In this document: positions 1-8,855 of the stretch, piece by piece
How positions within the stretch are numbered: the first letter of the stretch is position 1
How the letters are laid out: each line of letters opens with the position of its first letter
DNA from: Thecamonas trahens ATCC 50062
Lineage: Eukaryota > Apusozoa > Apusomonadida > Apusomonadidae
DNA length: 24,954 bases
Assembly: GCF_000142905.1 (NCBI RefSeq)
Contig: NW_013657665.1
Location: 549,315 to 574,268, forward strand
Direction of reading: 5' to 3'
Notes under the pieces: model-generated
Told to the model about the DNA's origin: nothing
What the model saw: the letters and a program-made list of their open reading frames with translations, nothing else
Database searches by the model: none
Made by a program: the position numbers and the translations under genes

Positions 1-1
1 C

Positions 2-1003
2 TCCACAGGCACAAAGTCGTGGCTCGGCCTCCGCTCGCTCCCGCTGCCGTCCTCCCGCTCCTCATGGGGCCTGGCTGCCGGCGCCGTCACCCTCACCAGC
101 CTCGGCGCGTACCTCTTTGCTTCGCTGGCCCACCGCGTCGAGCCGCTGGCGCCGTTCATCGACTCAGAGCTGGCTCGCATGCGCAAGGCCCGTGCCGCCG
201 ACACCGATGCTGCCGAGCCCGAACGCGAGCCCGAGTCGGACGACGCTGATACCGATGACGCCTCCTGGGTCGAGTCGCTTGCGCTCGAGACCGCGCTCGG
301 CTACCGCCGCGAGGCCGGCGAGCTCGACGGGCGTGGACGGCTGCTTGCTCCGCCGCAAGTTGTTTCGCGGCTGGGCGTGGCGTTCAAGGTCAACGGCGTG
401 GCCTTTGTTGCCTCGGACGGCACTCGCTACTCTTCTGCCTTTTCGTCGCGAGTCTCGCAGCTCCTGCAGTACGCACCGGTCGGTGCCGGCTCGGGGCTGG
501 ACGCCGTCGCCGGCCTCGATGGCTTGCTCGACTACAACCTCATTGTCCGCGAGCGTGTCTTTCCCATCGCAGACTCGATGTATGCCGAGGCGCTCGAGGA
601 GGGCTGGCGTTCGGTCCACTACGCCGCAGGCAAGCCGCTACCCGGCGAGCCGGCTGGCGCACCTCCGCCATGGGCTGCCCCCAACGACACCTCCTACCAC
701 CCACCGCTGGGATACGTTGTCGAAAAGGTCGAGCTCTGTGGTCGCGCCCAGGTCTACACCCTCGTCGTCGTCGTCATCGATCACACCGCAAACTTTATGC
801 GCAAGATCGAGCTGACCGTCACCCCCGACTACGCCATCGCCCGCAAGGCCGGCGTCTTTATTGCCGTCGAGGGTCTCCGCAACCGCTGGCTTCCGCCGCT
901 GGCAGCTATGGTCAACCACTTTGTTGCTGTCGCCGCTGTCGCCGACAGGGACCTCGCTGACGCCGCCGCCGCCGCCGCGCCCGCCAAGCCTACTCACCGG
1001 TAG
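2..1003 (+). CDS. Unrecognised protein with one membrane helix, 5' partial
   Basis: The reading frame is open from the first full codon at position 2 to a stop at 1001-1003, giving 333 visible residues, so the true start lies upstream of the window. The internal ATG at 179 is not needed as a start because coding continues before it. A Ser/Leu/Pro-rich stretch leads into one hydrophobic segment (about residues 27-46, starting WGLAAGAV), a likely membrane helix. An acidic linker rich in Asp and Glu follows, then a mixed region of about 230 residues with a hydrophobic strand (YTLVVVVIDH) and an Ala-rich C-terminus. I do not recognise the family. It is convergent with the AlkB gene and the two coding ends overlap by 14 bp. 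I am confident that it is coding and know nothing firm about its function. Confidence 0.7.
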   Translation, partial: STGTKSWLGLRSLPLPSSRSSWGLAAGAVTLTSLGAYLFASLAHRVEPLAPFIDSELARMRKARAADTDAAEPEREPESDDADTDDASWVESLALETALGYRREAGELDGRGRLLAPPQVVSRLGVAFKVNGVAFVASDGTRYSSAFSSRVSQLLQYAPVGAGSGLDAVAGLDGLLDYNLIVRERVFPIADSMYAEALEEGWRSVHYAAGKPLPGEPAGAPPPWAAPNDTSYHPPLGYVVEKVELCGRAQVYTLVVVVIDHTANFMRKIELTVTPDYAIARKAGVFIAVEGLRNRWLPPLAAMVNHFVAVAAVADRDLADAAAAAAPAKPTHR

Positions 1004-1685
1004 CTGGCTCACTGCCGGCCAACCGAACAGTGCGAAATGTGAGCGAGACCCGTCGCGTCCGCTTGATGCGCACCCCGCCAACCTTGTCCGACTTGCGCCC
1101 GGCAATGCTGTGGCTCCACTCCCATCGCGCAGGCCCGGTGAGAACGACCGCCGACCGCGCTGGGAGCCACACGTCGCACACAACGTCGTCTTTGGCAAAC
1201 CGCATCACCGCACCCGAGCCGAGCGAGACCGAGACGATGACGCCCGCAAAGCACGGTTTGCAGTCGATGTGGGCAGAGATGCCCTGCCCGGGCTCATACT
1301 CGTTGACGATGAGCTGGTCAAACTCTCCGTCGCCTGCCGCTCCCAGCCGAGCCATCACTTGCTTGCTCCATTCTGGCAGCTCGCCGAGATACGACTCGGG
1401 CGCCACCTTGCGACTTCGGTAGTCATACCGGTAGCCGTAGTGCTGGACCCGTCGCTTGAGTGACGTCATCCACTCGCCGTTGTCGACCTGTGCCAGCAGC
1501 GCCAACTCGTCTTCGGGGCTCACCGCGTCGGTCACTACCGTCAGCCCGGGCACACCCGGCACGGCCTCACCGTCCAGCCCGCGCGCCGCCTTGCCGGTCC
1601 GCCCGCCGTCGTCACGCGTAAAACCATCTCCATCCTCGTCCCGCACTCGCTTACGGCTCGTGCTCGTGCTTGCTTCCGCACTCAT
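990..1685 (-). CDS. AlkB-family Fe(II)/2-oxoglutarate dioxygenase, ALKBH8-like catalytic domain
   Basis: This 231-residue protein should use Fe(II) and 2-oxoglutarate for oxidative demethylation or hydroxylation of nucleic acid. The iron ligands are visible: H139 and D141 in the HID motif, and H192 in WEWSHSIAG. The 2-oxoglutarate-binding arginine pair R212 and R218 lies in RRVSLTFR, the usual AlkB R-x5-R pattern. The segment NEYEPGQGISAHID and the following VSLGS strand resemble the ALKBH8 dioxygenase domain as I know it. No RRM or Trm9-type methyltransferase domain is present, so if related to ALKBH8 it is a stand-alone domain. The basic stretch RKRVRDED near the N-terminus could be a nuclear signal. 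The frame also opens upstream with a GTG at 1769, but the first ATG is at 1685. The substrate (tRNA, DNA or protein) cannot be decided from sequence. Confidence 0.88.
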   Translation of the reverse strand: MSAEASTSTSRKRVRDEDGDGFTRDDGGRTGKAARGLDGEAVPGVPGLTVVTDAVSPEDELALLAQVDNGEWMTSLKRRVQHYGYRYDYRSRKVAPESYLGELPEWSKQVMARLGAAGDGEFDQLIVNEYEPGQGISAHIDCKPCFAGVIVSVSLGSGAVMRFAKDDVVCDVWLPARSAVVLTGPARWEWSHSIAGRKSDKVGGVRIKRTRRVSLTFRTVRLAGSEPATGE

Positions 1686-1818
1686 TCGTCCTGCAGCAGT
1701 GGTGGACGAGTGGTGGGAGGTCTCCGCCTGCCCTAAAAAAGGTCGTGGTTTGGAGGTCCCAGTCGACACCGCCGCTCGGCCGCCACCAGCAACCCGTTGC
1801 GCTCCATCACGAGACGGT

Positions 1819-4800
1819 TTACGGCAACGATGCTACGGACTGTGATGCCAGCTCATCCAACTCGCTCAACGGCGTCGCCATGCTGTCCATGACAATGCCA
1901 TCGTCGTCGTCCGCCACGGCACCCTCAAAGTCAACTTCGACAACTGCTCCGCCGCGGAGCGAGGCCATGGCCACCACCACCGCTTGCCGCTCAACTGGGC
2001 CGATGTCCAGGTCATCGAGCTCGAGCTCGAGCGCGTGCGCGAGTTTTCTTGCCCGTGCGTGCACCGTCCCGTACCGGCCGCGACGCGCGTTGAATATCTC
2101 GAGCGCATCGCGCACAATTCCCCACGCCGCAAGCGCAACAAGCGCCACCACGGCGAGCACAACCGTGCCAAACAGCGCGTTCGACGACGACGACGACGAG
2201 TTGCGCTCGGCGTACGACGCGAGACCAAGGAGGAGCACAAAGAGCAGCGCCAGCGTCAGCTGCATGTCGATGGTGTTGTAGAGCGGAAAGTAGTACGGCC
2301 GCCACCGCGCCACCCCCACCAGCCACATCAACAAGACTGCAAAGAGGAGCGCAACCTGCAGGACCTGAGAGTCAGAGACAAAGACCGCCGCCACCACTAC
2401 TGCCAGTCGCTTGCACAGATCGGCCACTCCGCCAAACCAGTACGGCGCACGGAAGAGCCGGTACAGGCCCCCGTAACGTCCAAACGTGACCGGGTCCGTC
2501 AGCGTCGACCTGTTACGCCACAGCGCCGCCAGGCAGTACGCTGGCAGCCCGACAACGTAGCATCCCAGTCCAAGCAGTCCAACCCACATCACGCTCCACC
2601 ACGCCGAATCAAAACACGCCACACCCGGATCCACGTCCAGCACCACGTCGCCATTCGGCAGCCGCGTGCAGTCAAAGATGACAAACGTGGCCCGCGACAT
2701 CGGGATGTACAGTAGCGGTCCAAGGCTGAACAGCACCGCGTCGAGTAGCGTCGCCAGCGAGACGCCTCCCAGCGCACCGGCGAGAAAACTCACCCGCGCC
2801 ACCACGAGACCCGCCATGGCGGTCGCGAGCAGGACCAGAGGGAGGAGCACAGACACTGCGTACTTGACATGGAAGCTGTCGAGCGAGCACTCGGATGCAA
2901 ATAAGTTGACGTCGACGTTGAACGCGTTGAACGCCCTCAGCATCGACTTGGAACGCGATCCCCACGAGAACTTGGCGTCCGCAAGGACGCCGAGGACTTG
3001 GAACGCTACCACAGCCATCGAAACCGACGCAGGCATCTTACGCTCGCGCAGTTGGCCAATCGTCTTGGCACTTCCGCTCTCTCGGGTCTCGCCTCCCTCG
3101 TCATCGCCGCCACCCCCAGATCCGGCCTTCATCAGCCCCAGCCCGATGACCACGGCCGCGCCAACGGCCACTGCGAGGACAAAGAGCAGCCCGCCGACGA
3201 GGATGCCCGGTGATCCCGGAGGGCACCTCACGCACTTTGATGCAGAGTCCGAGTAGTACTTTTTCTTGCAAGCGTTGCACATGTACCCGGTATAACCCGG
3301 TGCGCATGCAACATCCACTCCGCCCGGGCACGCCTCGGGCCGCTTGCATCGCACAAACGTACCGTTGCTCGCTGCATACCACCCGACAGCAGGATACGGC
3401 GGATTGAGGCCCTCGGTGCACACCCCGCCAGGCGGGCACTCTGCGCACTCGACAAGATTTGATCCCGGTGCCGGCCGCTTGACAAAGAAAAAGCCAGCCT
3501 TACAAATACACTGCGGCTTGTTGCCCGTGCTACCCGCCGCATCGAACGACCCTTCCAGGCACGGCTCTACCGGGATGCACGCCTCATACGCCGTAACCTC
3601 CGAGTACGTGCCCTCCAGACACGCCACACACGTCATCTCGGTCGCTGACACCATCGACGAGCCAAACCCTCCTCCGCACGGCATCACAGCTGCACTTGTG
3701 GTTAGCGGCAGGACGCCAAGTGCAGACTCGGACTGGATAAACTCGAGCGTTAGCGTCACGATTGCCGGAGGACTAGCCACGCTGTTCGCTGCCACGTTGA
3801 TGAGGGTGTCGGGTACACTCACATTGAACGTCTCGATCCGCGCATTGGGCGCCGGGTTGCTCACCACTGACGGCCCCGTGTAGCGGACGGTGACTTGGGC
3901 GCTGTACGCTACAGCGTGGCCAAACACGTCGCGAGCTCCAAACGTACCATCCATTGCCGAACCAGCCTGCATGCTTCCGTCCGGCTGCTTTCGCCACTCT
4001 AGAGCCGCGACCGGGCCATGGACTCGCATGGCGGTATGAACGGCCCAAGGCTGTGTGGCGTTGAGCCAGAGGAGGGTGCCCGGCGGCGATGGAGGCGCTT
4101 CAGCAAGCGCACACAGGAAAGCATCCGCTGATGTCTCGCCGTCGGCCCCCCGCTCGCCGCGAGGTTACCGTCAAACGCGACCGAGTTGACGAGCGAGACC
4201 CCTGCGCCGCACACAAACATGCCGCCGCCGACGCCGACTGCTGTATTGCTCCGCATCACCACCCGCTCCAGCGTCAGCACCGCAGTCGTCGACGATCCGG
4301 CCGGCGCCATCGGCAGCAAGCCGGCGTCAACGCTTGCCGCAAGTCCGTCGATGGTGAACGGTAGGAGCGCGAGCCCGCCGCCGCCGCCAGCCGCCACATT
4401 GCCCAGAACCGCCACATCGCTCATGACCACGCTGGCCTCTGGCCGCATGAACAGGCCGCCTCCAAGCGTCGCCAAGTTGTGGCTGATCTCACCCCCACTC
4501 GCGATGAGCGCGCCGTTCGAGGCAACTGAGACGGCACCACCCTGCGGTGCCGATGAGCCTGTGATCGTCGCTGAGCGCAGCTCGCACGCTGACCCACTGC
4601 CAAGCACTGCAATAGCACCACCGGCCTGCGACGCCGTACATTGGCTCAACGTCGAATGCGTAACCATCAGTCTTCCGCCTGACCCCACAAATGCCGCACC
4701 TCCGACGCCAACGTCGGTGCGAAGAGCGTTGACCTCGGGCGTCGACGCCGCGCCCAAGACATCAAACCGGGAAAGCAATGCTTTGCCGCCGACTACTCGC

Positions 4801-7800
4801 AGACCTGGTGAGCCCGAGGCAGAGACTCGGGCCACGCCCATGTCTGACACAGAGCCGTTGATGAGAGCCAGCTCGCCATCTCCCCGCACATCAAAGAGGA
4901 CCCCCCGACGGTTTCTGCAGCGACGCCACGCGGCACGCTGCAGTTGAAGGAGACGTCGACAAGGTCGATCTTGGAAGTAACCACCGCGTGCGCGTCGACC
5001 ATGCAGCCAAAGGTCCGTGGTATTGGCGGCCGTGCCACACCCGCCTTGCACCGCGATGCTATCGCCCGCACGTTCTCCCACACACAGGCAAATGATGACA
5101 GGCTGCCACGGCACGCCCCAACCGCATCAGACCACACCACAGGTGGTGAAGGCGTGAACGCGGTCTGGCTGGCCACGGCAAACCACGACAGCGACACAGG
5201 CCCATTGTTGCGCGATGCCAGAACGTCCTTGTCACCGTCACCATCAATGTCTAAGAGCATGATTCTCTTGAATCCCTGTAACTCCTGCGCGGCCGTAAAC
5301 GGCAGCGAGGCAAAGCCAGAGTCGCCGTCGTTGCGAAGCATCTCTATCCGGGTTGCTTCCGAAATGACAATGTCGCCATCGCCATCGCCGTCGATGTCAT
5401 CGGCGGCCACATCAGCTGACGATGAGAAGGAGGATATCGTTGACGAGATGGCTTGGCCGCGAGATGCAAAAGCGAGTTCTCGAAAAAGAACACCGCCAGA
5501 GTCGTGTAGTTGAAGCAGACAATGTCGAGTCTGCCGTCACCGTTGATGTCCGCGAGCGTAAACTCACGGCTGTCAAAGTCGGGGCCCATGTCCGCCGCAA
5601 CAACACCGCGTCCGGCCAGCGGGAGGCTGCCGGTGTTTTCGAACCACTCCAGCGCATCCTCGACTTGAACGACCAAGTCCAAATCGCCATCGCCATCAAC
5701 ATCACCAAACAGCATGTTGTTCCGCGCCTGCGGCTTGCTCGAGAGCGTAGCCAACAGGGTGTGACCGCCGAACGTACCATCGCCATTGTTGACATACGCG
5801 GTAACATCGGGTGACGTCGTGCGGATGGTGGCCAGGTCTGCGAACCCATCGTTGTTGACATCGGCAATCTGGGCGTCGCGCAAGCTAGTCAAAGTAAGCT
5901 CCGAGCTAGCGCTGAAAGTACCGCGTCCATCAGTGTTGAGAAAGAGACCAGGTCTCGGCCCGCCGGACACATACAAGTCCAAGTCGCCATCCGCATCAAA
6001 GTCTCCGAGCGCAACAATTCGAGTGCCGGAAGTGGCGGCACCGCCTCGGATGATCTGCAACGGACCAAAGGCACCGGTGCCATCGCTTACACCGGCAAAC
6101 CAGCCAAGGCCTTCGAGGTGGTCTAGGATGACAACATCCACCACCCCGTCGTTGTTGACATCACCAGCTGCAAAAGCCACAACAATGTTGGGCGCGGCCA
6201 ATGCAGTCACAACATTGCCACTGGTAGCAGGCTGGGCCGGCAGCATGTTCCCTGAAAGCTTGCGGACGACACTGCTCGAGGCGAGGACTAGGTGCCACTC
6301 GCCGGTGCTAGAAAGGCCTGGAGACAGACCGCGAGTCAAACTCGTGATGTCCATGACGTCGACGGGAGGATTGTAACTTGCGGCGATCGCGCCTGAGAGT
6401 ACCAAGCGCAGCTTGTGCGGAGTTTGCTGCTCAATGATCAAGTCTTCCCACAAGTCGCCGTTGACATCGGTTACGACCACCTCTACCGTGTCGCCATCGT
6501 TGCGGGCAGTGGTGTCATACAAGTGGACGACGGTGTTGCCTAAGATGCCGTTGCTGTTGACAACTACGTCGACGAGCGCGCCCTCGTACTGGACCACAAC
6601 CAGGTCCGGAAACTCGTCATGGTCTGCGTCGATGACCGCAAGGCGCGCGTTCTCAACCGCAGCGTACTCGCCCACAGGCGACGAGCTTCCAAAGCCACCG
6701 GCACCGTCGTTAATAAACAGAGTGGGCGGTAGCATGCGACCTGTGGCCACAACGTCGGGGTCGCCATCGCCGTCGAAATCAGCAACTGCCAGCCCGGTGT
6801 GTTCGCCAGAGTTGGGGGATTAGTAACGACGCCGCCATGCCCGGTCGAGTTGTACCACACAACGCCATTATTGCCGGAGATGACTAGGTCCAGCAAGCCG
6901 TCGCCGTCGATGTCACCCGTAGCCGCTAGCTCCGGCTGGTAAAACGAGCCCGAGGTGATTGACCATGACGACTCGGACCAGACTCTGCCAACGCCGTCGT
7001 CGTTGGCGAGAATCACCACCCTGCTACCGCTTCTGACTACAACAGCTAGGTCTGCGTCGCTATCGCCATCCAAGTCAGCGCCGAGGAGAAACGTGGGCGT
7101 GTACGTAAGATCTGCGACAACAAGTACCTTCTCGAGAACGCCGTCGGCAGGGAGCCACACAATTGTGTCGGAAGACGCAAGGACAGTATCCGACACGCCA
7201 TTGCCATCGATATCCACCCGAGTGACTGCAACCAGAGCGGAGGCAGCCGGTGAAACAGCGTCCACCAGCTTCGGTTCTTCGAGCGACCCGTTGCCGTGAC
7301 GGTTGGCAGCAAAGAAGAGGCTGGACCCGCTGCCCTCCACCTCCACGAAAACCATGTCTGCATGAGTGTCGCCGTCGACGTCAACAAAGGCAGCAGCCGA
7401 GACACTGGCATCGGCTAGTGGACGAGCTACGGCACTCATGTTGAATAACGCGACTGCAGGGCTCGAATCCGAGATCACAACCAGGTCTAACACGCCCAAG
7501 CTGTCAAGATCAGCAACCAGAAGACGCACCGGAGTACTGGCAAGGTTGGCCAAGTCGAAAGACAAGCTAGGCTCGGAGAACGCGGGCTCGGAGCCCGAGT
7601 TGGGAAACCAGATCACTTTCTTGCTTGACTTGCCAGCGGCAATGATGTCCAAGTCAGCATCATCGTCGACATCAGCAAACACAACATCAACAACATCAGT
7701 GGTAGCCAGGGCCAGGACTGGCGGACTGAACGTGTAGACAGAAGTGCTGGGAACAAACTTGATGCCGTCATTGTCGACAACGACAAAGTCGAGGAGCGAG

Positions 7801-8396
7801 TCGCCTGTGACCAGGCCCCAGTCCAGGGCCTTCACCGAGCCTGTCGGCATCATCACCGATTGTATGGTTGTAGACTCAAACAAGGACTGCATGAGCGAGA
7901 CCCGATTGTTGTTGTTGCTGTCGACAAAGACAATTACAGGGGCACCGTTGCGGAGCGCGAAGCCGATCCGCGACGCCGTGTTGTATGACCCAATACTTGC
8001 CACCCGCGGCGGGCGATAGCCGGCACCTTCGAGGCGAAGATATATCAAGATACGCCCCGCGTCGTCGACCGCGACAATGTCGTTGCGGCCGTCCTCGTTG
8101 ACGTCGCCAAAGACCACCTGGCCAGGCTCGCTGTCCGAGAGCGAGAGGTTGTCGTCGACAATGACGCCTGTGCCAGCCTTGAACGGGACACGGTAGGCTA
8201 TGAGCATGTTTTCGTCTTCTGCATACGTCACGACTGTTGTATTCGACGCAACCAAGACACTTCTGGATGGCTGGGCCGCCAGAACCGTGGCCACAGGGTC
8301 AGCATCCGGCGTGCAAGACGGCTCCACCTGGCAGGCGAGGAGCCACAGGCACGCCAGGGCGACGGCCATTGCACGTGTGCCAAGACGGGCAGGCAT
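1819..8396 (-). CDS. Giant receptor-like protein: FG-GAP repeats, Pmp-like beta-helix, Cys-rich stalk, about nine membrane helices
   Basis: This is one gene read across four one-base frame breaks; allowing one extra base at each gives about 2,193 residues. The ATG at 8396 precedes a signal peptide (MAVALACLWLLAC core); longer in-frame openings upstream give no signal peptide. Residues to about 1080 hold at least 16 DxDxDG-type calcium loops (for example GDVDGDGDLDLVV, ADFDGDGDPD, LDIDGDGDKD), the signature of FG-GAP/VCBS beta-propeller blades. About residues 1120-1420 are Gly-rich GGA(I/V) repeats like right-handed beta-helix or polymorphic membrane proteins. Residues 1574-1727 are Cys-rich, in the GCC2/GCC3 or TNFR style. 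Residues 1733-2095 contain about nine hydrophobic helices with a GLYRLFRAPYW block and an RPYYFPLYN motif, like TRP-like membrane modules of other protists. A cytosolic tail of about 100 acidic residues ends it. It is probably a plasma-membrane adhesion or sensory receptor; the ligand is unknown. Confidence 0.8.
4146..4151 (-). other. Frame break at G6 run (sense strand) in the FG-GAP gene
   Basis: Upstream frame ends the beta-helix with FDGNLAASGG; downstream frame reads GETSADAFLCALAE and leads into the membrane-proximal part. One additional G joins them. Confidence 0.75.
4901..4906 (-). other. Frame break at G6 run (sense strand) in the FG-GAP gene
   Basis: Upstream frame reads RGVAAETVGG; downstream frame reads VLFDVRGDGELAL. 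One additional G makes the join AETVGGVLFDV, which continues the start of the beta-helix region without loss. Confidence 0.75.
5468..5471 (-). other. Frame break at T4 run (sense strand) in the FG-GAP gene
   Basis: The frame carrying AVFFFENSL is open upstream and the frame carrying FASRGQAISS is open downstream. One additional T joins them into a continuous repeat (FENS to FASRGQ, then ADDIDGDGDGD). A polypyrimidine-AG sequence lies downstream near 5420, but no in-phase GT donor was found. Confidence 0.7.
6814..6818 (-). other. Frame break at C5 run (sense strand), first of four in the FG-GAP gene
   Basis: Upstream coding ends in the frame reading GHGGVVTNPP; downstream coding resumes one frame away as NSGEHTGLAVADFDGDG. 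One additional C in the run joins them into a normal FG-GAP repeat spacing. A TACTAAT heptamer just before the run resembles a branch point, so a short intron is a weaker alternative, but no good donor fits. Confidence 0.75.
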
Positions 8397-8855
8397 GCTA
8401 GGAGACACAGAACAAAAGAAAAGGTCAAAGTTGTTCCAGGTGAGATGGAACCAGAGGATGAGTACGTGCGAGAGAGGTATGTGCTGATGATGCACAGAGT
8501 AGGCGCCCGCTTCGATGTGAGCGGGGCTTTCAGCCGTTTGCTCCCCCCTCCCCTCCCCCCCGGCCTCAGCACACGGGCCGAAAAAAAAGAGCATGTCACG
8601 CCACATGTGATCGCCCCCCCCCCCCCCCCCCCACCCCCCCCCTTCCCCCATCCCCCGGTGTCCTCGCGCCACACCCACATCCAAACATACACCGCGACTC
8701 GCACTTTACTTCCGTTCCCTTCCTTGTTGTGATACGTATGTGCCCTTGTCTCGGAACACCAGCTACAACCTTTCTCCTGCCATCCTTCCCCGCACTCACA
8801 TGACGGTGGGCGGTTGCCTCGCTGTGTTCCATGCATTCTTCTCGCGGTGGGTAGC
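8397..8855. promoter_or_regulatory. Divergent intergenic region between the FG-GAP gene and the giant + strand gene
   Basis: These 459 bp separate two divergent start codons and so must hold both 5' UTRs and a shared or back-to-back promoter region. I see no TATA box and no convincing coding. The region holds an A8 run at 8581-8588 and a long C-rich tract at 8614-8642. Both start codons sit in the same context, TAGCATG, with A at -3. Confidence 0.5.
8614..8642 (+). repeat. Poly-C tract (C19-A-C9)
   Basis: Nineteen C, one A, then nine C, followed by further C-rich sequence to about 8657. It lies about 215 bp upstream of the ATG at 8856, on the sense strand of that gene. Such a tract can form i-motif/G-quadruplex structures, and its true length is likely uncertain in an assembly. 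Confidence 0.9.

Noticed and set aside
5341-6830. Short introns as the cause of the frame breaks in the FG-GAP gene
   Set aside because: Candidate GT-AG pairs either fail to restore frame or would remove conserved repeat residues, whereas one extra homopolymer base gives continuous domains at every break.
8814-8855. An N-terminal extension of the giant protein starting at 8814
   Set aside because: The first codon is TTG and the extension is only weakly hydrophobic; the ATG at 8856 has a good initiation context.
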